A stretch of DNA of 26,695 bases from JASFJH01 sp050117725. GTDB taxonomy: Bacteria > Pseudomonadota > Gammaproteobacteria > AKS1. Shown here in pieces: positions 1 to 7,559 of this stretch. Each line of letters begins with the position of its first letter. Within the stretch, counting starts at the first letter, position 1. The notes below the pieces were generated by a model. It searched no databases. It was given only the letters and a program-made list of their open reading frames with translations, and was not told the DNA's origin. Made by a program: the position numbers and the translations under genes. The stretch lies in the NCBI GenBank assembly GCA_050117725.1, contig JASFME010000004.1, positions 1-26,695 on the forward strand. Direction: 5' to 3'.

Positions 1-414
1 GGCGCGCTGCGTCTTGCCAAACAGTCGGTTTGCCGCTTTACCAGACTTGTCATGCAAGGCATTGAGGTTACCGTTGAGTCGTGCACCGCGTTTGATCTCG
101 AGTGACTGGTAGGACACGTCACCTTCAATCAGCGCATTCGGATACAGCGTGACATGACCACGTGCATGCACATCACCCCTGACCTGTCCATTGATGTCGG
201 CATCATTGACTGTGACATTGCCATTAATGACACCGTTACTGCTCAGGGTCAGGCGTGCGGCACTACCGTCACCCATGGTAATGTTGCCAGTGACCTTGCC
301 ATCGATGTGCAGGCCGCCCGTGATCGTCATATCACCTTGCAAGGCGACGCCTTCACCAATCAGGCACTGCACGATGTCCTTGTGATTCGGGATGTTCTGT
401 TCCTTGTCACTCAT
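1..414 (-). CDS. bactofilin (polymer-forming cytoskeletal protein), C-terminus cut by window edge
   Basis: The frame translates without a stop from an ATG at 412-414 to the window edge, giving 138 residues that begin MSDKEQNIPNHKD. From about residue 20 to 120 it shows the regular short beta-strand pattern of bactofilins (DUF583), with repeated hydrophobic-x-G-x-hydrophobic units such as LHIDGKVTGNI, GVINGNVTV, DINGQVRGDV and LIEGDVSYQSLEI. There is no signal peptide or membrane segment, as expected for a cytosolic polymer. A GAGGG-type ribosome site lies about 9 nt upstream. It starts 62 bp after the lipA stop, on the same strand, with no visible terminator between. Bactofilins are known to scaffold cell-wall enzymes in several bacteria, which fits the peptidoglycan genes upstream. 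Its role here is inferred, and the C-terminal end is outside the window. Confidence 0.88.
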   Translation of the reverse strand, partial: MSDKEQNIPNHKDIVQCLIGEGVALQGDMTITGGLHIDGKVTGNITMGDGSAARLTLSSNGVINGNVTVNDADINGQVRGDVHARGHVTLYPNALIEGDVSYQSLEIKRGARLNGNLNALHDKSGKAANRLFGKTQRA

Positions 415-476
415 GCCCGGTGTCCCTCTTGTTATTCTTCAATGTCGTTTTGTGCGCCAGCATAGCCGAATGTTTT

Positions 477-1427
477 TCAGCGCACCTCGCCGCCACTGGC
501 CTGCAGGTCGGCATGATAGGAGGAGCGTACCATTGGCCCGCTGGCGACATTGTCGAAGCCCATTCGCGTTGCCACCTCGGCAAGCCGATCAAACTCGGCC
601 GGTTCGACATAACGCGCCACCGGCAGGTGATAGCGGCTCGGTTGCAGGTACTGGCCGAGGGTGAGCATGTTGCAGCCGTGGTCGCGCAGATCCTGCATGA
701 CCTGTTCGACCTCACTGATCTCTTCACCCAGGCCGAGCATGAGGCCGGATTTGGCAGGTATGTTCGGCAGGCGCTCTTTGAAACGCTTGATCAGGTCAAG
801 CGACCACTGGTAATCGGAACCGGGGCGCGCCTGTTTGTACAGGCGCGGCACGGTCTCGAGATTGTGATTGAAGACATCCGGTGGCGTGGCCGCGAGCATG
901 TCGAGCGCGATTTCCATGCGGCCACGGAAGTCGGGTACGAGCACCTCGATACTGGTTTGCGGCGATTGTTCACGCACGGCGCTGATGCACGCGGCAAAGT
1001 GCCCGGCACCGCCATCGCGCAGGTCATCACGATCCACCGAGGTGATCACGACATAACGCAATTGCATGTCACGAATGGTCCGGGCGAGGTTGGCCGGTTC
1101 GTTGATATCAAGCGGTTTCGGCTTGCCGTGCGCGACATCGCAAAACGGGCAACGGCGCGTACAGATATCACCCATGATCATGAAGGTCGCGGTACCGTGG
1201 GCAAAGCACTCGCCGAGGTTCGGGCAGGAGGCCTCTTCACACACGGTGTGCAGCTGGTTTTTGCGCAGCGTCTGTTTGAGGCGTTCGACCTCCGGCGCAT
1301 TCTGGCCGCGTGCGCGGATCCACTTCGGCTTGCGCAGCGGTGTTACGGTCGGTTCGATCTTGATCGGAATGCGGGCTGTTTTCGACTGGCCTTTCAGATC
1401 GCGCTTGCTTACAGGTTGTTCAGACAT
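477..1427 (-). CDS. lipA: lipoyl synthase
   Basis: This radical-SAM enzyme inserts two sulfur atoms into protein-bound octanoyl groups to make lipoyl cofactors. With the chosen start (ATG 1425-1427, MSEQPVSKRD) the protein is 316 aa, normal for LipA. Both Fe-S sites are visible: C63, C68 and C74 (auxiliary cluster, CEEASCPNLGEC) and C89, C93 and C96 (radical-SAM CxxxCxxC, CTRRCPFC). The C-terminal RSSYHA carries the serine that ligates the auxiliary cluster in the family. The open frame extends 34 codons further upstream, but that part is antisense-like sequence inside lipB. The chosen ATG overlaps the lipB stop by 8 nt, typical of translational coupling. The pathway partner LipB is immediately upstream. 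Confidence 0.97.
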   Translation of the reverse strand: MSEQPVSKRDLKGQSKTARIPIKIEPTVTPLRKPKWIRARGQNAPEVERLKQTLRKNQLHTVCEEASCPNLGECFAHGTATFMIMGDICTRRCPFCDVAHGKPKPLDINEPANLARTIRDMQLRYVVITSVDRDDLRDGGAGHFAACISAVREQSPQTSIEVLVPDFRGRMEIALDMLAATPPDVFNHNLETVPRLYKQARPGSDYQWSLDLIKRFKERLPNIPAKSGLMLGLGEEISEVEQVMQDLRDHGCNMLTLGQYLQPSRYHLPVARYVEPAEFDRLAEVATRMGFDNVASGPMVRSSYHADLQASGGEVR

Positions 1428-2085
1428 CTGGAATATTGTCGCTGTCGAGAATCTGCAGCGCATTGTAACCCAGAATGCCGGACAGCCGCGTGCAGAATTG
1501 CGCGGCGATCTGCTCGTACGGCGTGTCAATACCGAGATCCCGCAGTTTTGTTACGGCCAATCCCTGATAACCGCACGGGTTGATGCGCGAGAACGGCGCC
1601 AGGTCCATATCGACGTTCAGGCTCAGACCGTGGTAGCTGCGACCGCGCTTGACGCGCAGGCCGAGCGAGGCGATCTTGGCACCGTCGACGTACACGCCGG
1701 GCGCATCGCTGCGGGCCTCGGCCTGAATGCCGTAACCGGCGAGCAGTTCGATAACACTTTGTTCGAGCGCCGTGACCAGCTCGCGGACCCCGGCCTTGCG
1801 CCGCGGCAGATCGAGCAGGGCATAGACAACGAGTTGCCCCGGGCCGTGGTAGGTGACCTGGCCGCCGCGATCGATCTCGATCACCGGGATCTGGCCGGGA
1901 TCGAGCAGGTGCTCGGCTTTGCCGTTACGGCCCTGGGTAAAGACCGGCGGGTGTTCGACCAGCCATAACTCGTCCGGGCTGTCCGGTGTGCGTGCCGCGG
2001 TGACGCGTTGCATGGCCTCGTACACGGGCAGGTAGTCGCGCAGGCCGAGTTGACGCAGCAGCAGGGTGTCGGGGGAATGGTTCAC
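1420..2085 (-). CDS. lipB: octanoyltransferase
   Basis: LipB transfers octanoyl groups from octanoyl-ACP to the lipoyl domains of 2-oxoacid dehydrogenases and the glycine cleavage H protein. LipA then sulfurates them. The 221-aa protein has the family signature GGQVTYHGPGQ (residues 74-84), the catalytic lysine K137 in GAKIASLGLR and the catalytic cysteine C171 in INPCGYQGL. The start is GTG at 2083-2085, inside a GTGA overlap with the ybeD stop. That makes tight coupling likely and explains the non-ATG start. The stop overlaps the lipA start. Confidence 0.96.
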   Translation of the reverse strand: MNHSPDTLLLRQLGLRDYLPVYEAMQRVTAARTPDSPDELWLVEHPPVFTQGRNGKAEHLLDPGQIPVIEIDRGGQVTYHGPGQLVVYALLDLPRRKAGVRELVTALEQSVIELLAGYGIQAEARSDAPGVYVDGAKIASLGLRVKRGRSYHGLSLNVDMDLAPFSRINPCGYQGLAVTKLRDLGIDTPYEQIAAQFCTRLSGILGYNALQILDSDNIPDV

Positions 2086-2351
2086 AGCAGCATCGAGACG
2101 TGTTCACAGGCGTGCAGTTCACGGTACAGGTTATCGAGCTGTTGCTTGTTTTGCGCCTCGAAGGTCACCGTGATGGCGAGGTAATTGCCCTTGCTGCTCG
2201 GCCGTGTCCGGACCGCGCCTTCGCCGAGGTCAGGCACATGTTTGCGCACGATCGTGATCACCGCCGGCTCGAACGCCTCGACGTTTTTGCCCATGATCTT
2301 GAGGGGGAATTCGCAGGGGAATTCAAAAAGCGTGTCGTCGTGGTTGGTCAT
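2082..2351 (-). CDS. ybeD: YbeD/DUF493 family protein
   Basis: This 89-aa cytosolic protein matches the DUF493/YbeD family, a small ACT-like alpha-beta fold commonly encoded just before lipB. The start chosen is ATG 2349-2351 (MTNHDDTLFEFPCEFPLKIMG), which places the conserved F-P-x-x-F-P-[IL]-K-[IV]-[MI]-G block at the N-terminus as in relatives. The open frame continues 36 codons upstream, but that part (NEIIINHHSSFNN) reads through the short repeat at 2425-2482 and is not credible protein. Its biochemical function is not established. A role near lipoylation is suggested only by gene neighbourhood. Confidence 0.92.
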   Translation of the reverse strand: MTNHDDTLFEFPCEFPLKIMGKNVEAFEPAVITIVRKHVPDLGEGAVRTRPSSKGNYLAITVTFEAQNKQQLDNLYRELHACEHVSMLL

Positions 2352-2424
2352 AATTCTAATCTTCGGCGCCGTGTAGTACCTGCTATATGGGGATAACTCG
2401 CCCGAAATCAAAGGATTGTTGAAC

Positions 2425-2482
2425 GATGAATGATGATTGATGATTATTTCGTTCATCAATCATAACTCCTCAATCATCAATT
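2425..2482. repeat. short AT-rich palindromic repeat, copy 1 (dat-ybeD gap)
   Basis: This unit starts GATGAATGATGAT and ends ATCATCAATT. It contains a perfect 11-bp inverted repeat, ATGATTGATGA at 2433-2443 and TCATCAATCAT at 2453-2463, with a 9-nt loop. A related unit with the same kind of ends occurs at 26361-26428. It lies in the 133-bp gap between dat and ybeD, so the operon mRNA would carry the hairpin. It is much more AT-rich than its neighbours. Confidence 0.7.
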
Positions 2483-2484
2483 AC

Positions 2485-3348
2485 TTAGCTGGCCTCACCG
2501 GTGCGCAGGGCCTGTTTGTAGGCCTGATAATAGTCGAGCATCTGCCGCCACAGCGGGCCGGGCCGGCCGTTGCCGACCGGTTGCCCGTCGAGCGAGGTGA
2601 CCGGCAGGATTTCCTTGGTCGAACTGGTCAACCAGATTTCATCGGCGCATTTCAGCATATCGATATCGATATCGGCCTCGGCATGTGACAGGCCATGCTG
2701 CGCGGCCAGTTCGAGCACGAGGTCGCGGGTAATCCCCGGCAGCAGGCATTCGCCACTCGGCGGCGTCATGATCGTGCCGTCACGGACGATAAAGACATTA
2801 CTCGCTGCGCCCTCGGTGATCTTGCCATCACGTTGCAGGATCGCCTCGAAGGCCTCGACATCACGGGCCTGCTGGCGCAACAGGATGTTCGGTAACAGGG
2901 CGATGGCCTTGATATGGCAAAACCGCCAGCGGATATCCTCAACCAGGATGGCGGCAATACCGTTTTGCAACAGCGCCGGTTCCGGTGTGCTGAGCGGGTT
3001 GCTCATGACGAACACGGTCGGTTGCACATCGCCCGGCGGGAAGGCGTGGTCGCGCGCCGACACACCGCGTGTGACCTGCAGGTAGATCGACTGGTCAGTG
3101 CCTTCATTGCGCGCGACGATGTTCTCGAGGATATCGCGCCACTCATCAGGACTGTGCGGGTTATCCAGGCGAATGCCGTTAAGGCTGTTGTCCAGGCGTT
3201 GCAGGTGTTGCCCGAGGCGCAGCAGGTGGCCGCCGTAGGCCGGGATCACTTCATAAACGCCGTCGCCAAACAGAAAACCGCGATCGAGCACGGGTACGCA
3301 GGCCTGCTCGGGTGGCAGGTACTCGCCGTTGAGGTAGACGCAGGCCAT
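2485..3348 (-). CDS. dat: D-amino acid aminotransferase (PLP class IV)
   Basis: This is a fold-type IV PLP aminotransferase of 287 aa, probably converting D-alanine and 2-oxoglutarate to pyruvate and D-glutamate. The start is ATG 3346-3348 (MACVYLNGEYLP). The N-terminal block has the family's V-x-V-x-D-R-G-F-x-x-G-D-G-V-Y-E motif. K147 (CHIKAIALLPNIL) is the expected Schiff-base lysine and E179 (KITEGAASNVF) contacts the PLP nitrogen in the family. A branched-chain aminotransferase or aminodeoxychorismate lyase is the alternative. D-amino acid transaminase is preferred because dacA, which releases D-alanine, ends 2 nt upstream, and this dacA-dat-ybeD-lipB order is a recurring arrangement. Substrate assignment is inference. 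Confidence 0.88.
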   Translation of the reverse strand: MACVYLNGEYLPPEQACVPVLDRGFLFGDGVYEVIPAYGGHLLRLGQHLQRLDNSLNGIRLDNPHSPDEWRDILENIVARNEGTDQSIYLQVTRGVSARDHAFPPGDVQPTVFVMSNPLSTPEPALLQNGIAAILVEDIRWRFCHIKAIALLPNILLRQQARDVEAFEAILQRDGKITEGAASNVFIVRDGTIMTPPSGECLLPGITRDLVLELAAQHGLSHAEADIDIDMLKCADEIWLTSSTKEILPVTSLDGQPVGNGRPGPLWRQMLDYYQAYKQALRTGEAS

Positions 3349-3350
3349 GT

Positions 3351-4508
3351 TTAATTGAACAGATCGTGGAACAGCAGTTTGACCCAGTCGACAAAGCGCT
3401 TCCACCAGCCGCCACGTTCAACATCATGCAGCGCCAGCAGTGGCCGTGACACGATATCATTGCCATCAAGCGTGATATTGACGTTGCCCAGGGACGTGCC
3501 CTTGCTGATCGGAGCCTTGATAATTGCCTCGTAGCGGATACCGGGGCTCAAGTCCTTGTAGCGACCACGCGGTACGGTGACATACAGGTCGTCGGCCAGG
3601 CCCAGTTTGATCTTGTCTTCGGTACCTTGCCAGATGCGCACGTCCTTGAGGACCTCGCCGGCAGCATACAGGCGGTGGCTTTCAAAGAAACGGAAGCCGT
3701 AATTCAGCAGTTTTTGTGACTCCTGTTCACGCGCCCGCTCACTGTCGGTACCGAGTACAACCGAGATAAGCCGCATGCCATCCCTGTTGGCCGAGGCCAC
3801 CAGGCAGAAGCCGGCGGACTCGGTATGGCCGGTCTTTACGCCGTCGACGTGTTTGTCGCGCCACAGCAGGCGGTTGCGGTTGTACTGCGTGATGTCGTTA
3901 TAGGTGTATTGCTTGATTGCATACCACTCGTAATGCTCCGGGAAGTCACGAATGATGGCACTGGCGATCACGGCCATGTCCTGCGGCGTTGTATAGTGCT
4001 CCGGATCCGGCAGCCCGGTACTGTTCACGAAATGTGATCCGCTCATGCCGAGCCTGGCCGCGTACTGGTTCATCAGCGAGGCAAACGCCTCTTCCGAGCC
4101 GGCGACATACTCGGCGAGTGCGACAGTCGCATCATTACCCGACTGGATGATCACGCCCTTGAGCAGTTGCTCGACGCTGACCTGCGTACCAACCTCGATG
4201 AACATGCGCGAGCCGGGCATACGCCAGGCCTTTTCGCTGACAGTGACCATGTCAGATAGCTGGATGTTACCGGCCTTCAGTTCACTTGCCACGACATAGG
4301 CCGAGAGCATTTTCGTCAGGCTGGCCGGCTCCATGCGCGTATCGGATTTGTCCTGTGCGATTACATGGCCGCTGTGGTGGTCGATCAACAGAAAGCCTTT
4401 GGCTGCGAGTTGTGGGGGGCGCGGTATGGCTTGCGGGGCAGCCTGGGCGAAAAGGCTGAAACACAATAACAAGATAAGGCCTGGAACGAGACGGAGTGAA
4501 GACGACAT
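3351..4508 (-). CDS. dacA: serine D-Ala-D-Ala carboxypeptidase (PBP5/6 family)
   Basis: The 385-aa protein removes the terminal D-alanine from peptidoglycan pentapeptides. A signal peptide spans about residues 1-24 (LILLLCFSLFAQAA). The three active-site motifs of penicillin-binding proteins are present: S63-L-T-K66, S123-G-N and K225-T-G. The C-terminus ends in an amphipathic helix (WWKRFVDWVKLLFHDLFN), the membrane anchor typical of PBP5. An AAGGG ribosome site precedes the ATG. It could equally be called dacC, since sequence alone does not separate the paralogues. Its stop is 2 nt before dat, so the two are co-transcribed. Confidence 0.95.
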   Translation of the reverse strand: MSSSLRLVPGLILLLCFSLFAQAAPQAIPRPPQLAAKGFLLIDHHSGHVIAQDKSDTRMEPASLTKMLSAYVVASELKAGNIQLSDMVTVSEKAWRMPGSRMFIEVGTQVSVEQLLKGVIIQSGNDATVALAEYVAGSEEAFASLMNQYAARLGMSGSHFVNSTGLPDPEHYTTPQDMAVIASAIIRDFPEHYEWYAIKQYTYNDITQYNRNRLLWRDKHVDGVKTGHTESAGFCLVASANRDGMRLISVVLGTDSERAREQESQKLLNYGFRFFESHRLYAAGEVLKDVRIWQGTEDKIKLGLADDLYVTVPRGRYKDLSPGIRYEAIIKAPISKGTSLGNVNITLDGNDIVSRPLLALHDVERGGWWKRFVDWVKLLFHDLFN

Positions 4509-4547
4509 GGTATCCCTTAATTTAACGTGTAATTCAGTACCGGCTTT

Positions 4548-4577
4548 ATTCTAACGGCTTGGCAGAGTGCTGGCTAA
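4548..4577 (-). promoter_or_regulatory. possible internal sigma70-type promoter before dacA
   Basis: On the minus strand TTAGCC (4572-4577) and TAGAAT (4548-4553) are separated by 18 nt, within the 74-bp gap between rlpA and dacA. The -10 matches the consensus at five of six positions and the -35 is weak. The gap is one of the few in this gene row long enough to hold a secondary promoter. The call rests on pattern only. Confidence 0.3.
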
Positions 4578-4582
4578 TCGGC

Positions 4583-5425
4583 TCAATCGACGATAATGCG
4601 GCCGGTGTTGATGCCGATGCGTTCCAGGCTGGTGGCCAGCCGGTCTGCCTCTTCAACATTGGCGATCGGGCCAATGCGTACCCGGTACAGGGTTTGCTCG
4701 GCGTTGCTCAACTGGCTGATGCGTACATTGTCAACCGCCGCATCGAGCAGCCGGCCCAGCAGTTGTTCGGCATTGCTGCGGCTGACAAAGGCGCCGACTT
4801 GCAGGAACAGGCTGACCGGCGCTGATGGTTGGGTCGCGGTTGTGGTCTGCACGGCGGGCGCAGTCGTGTTGGCCGCGAGCACAGGCTGCGGCTCGCGGGC
4901 GTTGATGGCGCGTACTTCGACCAGCCCGGTACCACTATGGTTGATGCCGAGCTTGTGTGCCGCGGCATAGGACAGGTCGATGATCCGGTTTTCGTGGAAC
5001 GGTCCGCGGTCGTTGACCTTGACGATCACCTTGCGGTTATTCTTCAGGTTGGTGACCTCGACATAGGTCGGCAGCGGCAGGCTCTTGTGCGCGGCGGTCA
5101 TCGCGTACATGTCATAACGCTCACCGCTTGAGGTGCGACGGCCATGAAACTTGGTGCCGTACCAGGAGGCGATGCCCCGTTCGTGATACCCCTCGCTTGT
5201 TTCAAGCACGTGGTAGCGCTTGCCCAGCACAACATAGGATTCCGGGTTGCCGTAGCGACTGCGCGGTTCATCGCGTGGCACGGCATTGCTGACCTGGCTC
5301 AGGTCGCGGTACTCGGTGGGGCCGCTGTCACGTTCTTCGACAAGACTGCTGCCACCACAGCCGGCCAGCAGGCCAGGCAGTGCCAGCAGGCAGAACAAAC
5401 CGGTTTTAGTTGTCACTCGCCACAT
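4583..5425 (-). CDS. rlpA: RlpA septal-ring-type lipoprotein (DPBB + SPOR)
   Basis: This 280-aa lipoprotein has a signal peptide ending in the lipobox LLAGC, with acylated C23. A double-psi beta-barrel follows (about residues 83-175), with the motifs GIASWYGTKFHGRRTSSGERYD and KVNDRGPF that mark RlpA. The C-terminal SPOR domain (about 204-280, LFLQVGAFVSRSNAEQL) binds denuded glycan strands. Some RlpA proteins are lytic transglycosylases acting on such strands, and the E and D residues of the motifs above are present. The chosen ATG overlaps mltB by 20 nt, and a GTG three codons later is an alternative. It sits between mltB and dacA, a standard elongasome-linked context. Confidence 0.94.
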   Translation of the reverse strand: MWRVTTKTGLFCLLALPGLLAGCGGSSLVEERDSGPTEYRDLSQVSNAVPRDEPRSRYGNPESYVVLGKRYHVLETSEGYHERGIASWYGTKFHGRRTSSGERYDMYAMTAAHKSLPLPTYVEVTNLKNNRKVIVKVNDRGPFHENRIIDLSYAAAHKLGINHSGTGLVEVRAINAREPQPVLAANTTAPAVQTTTATQPSAPVSLFLQVGAFVSRSNAEQLLGRLLDAAVDNVRISQLSNAEQTLYRVRIGPIANVEEADRLATSLERIGINTGRIIVD

Positions 5426-6425
5426 TGTTCAGCATTGCCTCACGTTGCGCCTTGATTTCCTGGCTGAGCTGGTAGACGGCCATCGCGTACAGGGCACTAT
5501 GATTATAACGCGTAATCACGTAAAAGTTGTGCAGGCCGAGCCAGTATTCCCGGTCTTCTTCCTGTTCGAGACCAATGAGCGTACTCAAAAGTTCCGGATT
5601 GAAATCCCCGGGGATGGCCTCGACACCTTTTGCCTGAAACTCGGCCAGTGACAGAGACGGCTTCAGTGTCTTTGATTCAAGCAACGTCTCGTCGGTGACG
5701 CCACTGGTATTGATCCTGGCCGCGATCGGTTCGCCATTACGCCAGCCGTGGCGATGAAAATAGTTGGCGACACTGCCAATCGCGTCGGCCGGGTTGTTCC
5801 AGATATCCCGTTTGCCATCGGCATCGAAATCCACGGCAAAGCTGCGGAAGCTGCTGGAAATAAACTGTGGCTGGCCCATCGCACCGGCATAGGAACCTTT
5901 CAGAGTCAGCGGATCGACCTGTTCCTCGCGGGTCATGAGCAGGTAGTGTTCGAGTTCACTGGTAAAAAATGCGCTGCGTGGCGGATAGGCAAAGGCCAGG
6001 GTCGACAGGGCGTCAATGACGCGGTAGCGGCCTGTGTGTTTGCCATAGCGGGTCTCCACACCGATGATGGCAACGATGATCTCGGATGGTACACCGTACT
6101 CCTGTTCTGCGCGGCCGAGGATTGCCTCGTGTTTGTCCCAGAAGGCCAGACCGCCCTTGACGCGTGCCGGGGTCACGAAGATTGGCCGGTACTGGTGCCA
6201 GGGTTTCTTTTCCGCCGGCCGCGCGATCACCTTGAGGATGTCATCGCGGATCCGTGACTGACCAAGCAACCCGGTCAGTTGCCGCGGATTGAAACCGTGT
6301 TGTGTCTGCATTTTTTCAATAAACGGCTGGCTGGCCTCGTAGTCGAGGGCACTGGCGGCCTGTGCAGGCAGAGTGGCCATTACCAGCGTGCCGCCAAGAC
6401 AAAGTTGAAGCAGTTTGTTTTGCAT
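5406..6425 (-). CDS. mltB: membrane-bound lytic murein transglycosylase B
   Basis: This 339-aa enzyme cleaves the MurNAc-GlcNAc bond, forming 1,6-anhydroMurNAc. The N-terminus (MQNKLLQLCLGGTLVMATLPAQAASA) is a signal peptide ending in AQA rather than a lipobox, so this version may be soluble in the periplasm. The GVETRYG motif places the catalytic glutamate at E124. The substrate-groove motif GAMGQPQFISSSF is also present, with the rest of the SLT family 3 domain. The gene starts 15 bp after rodA and overlaps rlpA at its end. Confidence 0.94.
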   Translation of the reverse strand: MQNKLLQLCLGGTLVMATLPAQAASALDYEASQPFIEKMQTQHGFNPRQLTGLLGQSRIRDDILKVIARPAEKKPWHQYRPIFVTPARVKGGLAFWDKHEAILGRAEQEYGVPSEIIVAIIGVETRYGKHTGRYRVIDALSTLAFAYPPRSAFFTSELEHYLLMTREEQVDPLTLKGSYAGAMGQPQFISSSFRSFAVDFDADGKRDIWNNPADAIGSVANYFHRHGWRNGEPIAARINTSGVTDETLLESKTLKPSLSLAEFQAKGVEAIPGDFNPELLSTLIGLEQEEDREYWLGLHNFYVITRYNHSALYAMAVYQLSQEIKAQREAMLNNVASDN

Positions 6426-6440
6426 AAGTCCCTTCTCGCC

Positions 6441-7559
6441 TCAATGGGCAAGTAGTTTACGGTGCGTGTGCACTGACATGATGATGCCAAAACCAATCAT
6501 GGTCGTCACCATCGATGTGCCGCCGTAGCTGATCAGCGGCAAGGGCATGCCGACCACGGGCAACAGCCCGGTGACCATGCCGATATTAACAAACATGTTG
6601 AAAAAGAAGGTGATGGCCAGGCTACCGGCGAGCAGGCGGCCAAAGGTCTCCTGCGCGCGCGCCGCGATATACAGGCCACGGCCAATGATAAACAGGTACA
6701 GCAGCAGCATGACCAGCACGCCGAGCAGGCCGAATTCCTCGCCGTACACGGCAAAGATGAAGTCGGTGGACCGCTCCGGCAGGAATTCCAGGTGTGACTG
6801 CGTGCCGTTCAGCCAGCCTTTGCCATACAGGCCTCCGGAACCAATCGCGATCTTCGATTGCACGATGTGCCAACCGGCGCCAAGCGGGTCGTTTTCCGGG
6901 TTGAGAAAGGTCAGGACGCGGCGTTTCTGGTAATCGTGCATGAAGTACCACAGCAGTGGCGCGGCGGCGATTGCGGTAAACATCGCACCAAGCACGAAAC
7001 GCCAGCGTATGCCCGACAGCAGCAGCACGAAGATCCCGGAGCTGGCAATCAGCAGGGCCGTGCCGAGGTCGGGTTGCTTGGCGATCAGCAGGGTCGGGAC
7101 GAGGATCATAACGCCGGCGATGATGACCCGGCGTGGCCGCGGCGGCAGGGCGGCCTCGGAAAAGTACCAGGCGAGCATCATCGGCACGGCGATCTTGATG
7201 ATCTCCGAGGGCTGGAAGCGGACGAAGCCGAGGTCGAGCCAGCGTGTCGCCCCTTTACCCTCACCGAGCACGAGTACCGCCACGAGCAGCGCGATGCCGA
7301 TAGCAAACAGCCACGGCGCCCAGAAATGCAGCTGGCGCGGCGTGATCTGCGCGAACAGGAACATCGCCAGGGTGGCGACACCGAGCCGCGTCAGCTGGCG
7401 TATGATGACCGCCGTGTCCTCGTTGCTCGCGCTGTACAGGATCACGAGGCCCAGCGAGGCGAGCAACAACAGGCCTATCAGTAACTGCAGGTCAATATGC
7501 AGGGCGGCAAACAGTCCGCCGCGACGACCGGGAGTACGTTGCATATCAATCGTGATCAC
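6441..7559 (-). CDS. rodA: rod-shape SEDS peptidoglycan glycosyltransferase RodA
   Basis: The 372-aa integral membrane protein polymerises lipid II with PBP2 during elongation. It has about ten hydrophobic segments and the SEDS blocks RWLDLGFVRFQPSEI, KQPDLGTALL and HLEFLPERSTDFIFAVYGEEFG. D266 in the last block is the residue essential in the family. The first start is GTG 7557-7559, which overlaps the mrdA stop as GTGA. An ATG five codons later (7544) is also possible. RodA rather than FtsW is preferred because it directly follows PBP2 (mrdA) and the mre genes. Confidence 0.95.
   Translation of the reverse strand: MITIDMQRTPGRRGGLFAALHIDLQLLIGLLLLASLGLVILYSASNEDTAVIIRQLTRLGVATLAMFLFAQITPRQLHFWAPWLFAIGIALLVAVLVLGEGKGATRWLDLGFVRFQPSEIIKIAVPMMLAWYFSEAALPPRPRRVIIAGVMILVPTLLIAKQPDLGTALLIASSGIFVLLLSGIRWRFVLGAMFTAIAAAPLLWYFMHDYQKRRVLTFLNPENDPLGAGWHIVQSKIAIGSGGLYGKGWLNGTQSHLEFLPERSTDFIFAVYGEEFGLLGVLVMLLLYLFIIGRGLYIAARAQETFGRLLAGSLAITFFFNMFVNIGMVTGLLPVVGMPLPLISYGGTSMVTTMIGFGIIMSVHTHRKLLAH

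Noticed and set aside
420..1583. Long plus-strand open frame of 387 codons
   Set aside because: It is fully antisense to lipA and part of lipB, which have clear family motifs; composition is typical of shadow frames in GC-rich DNA.
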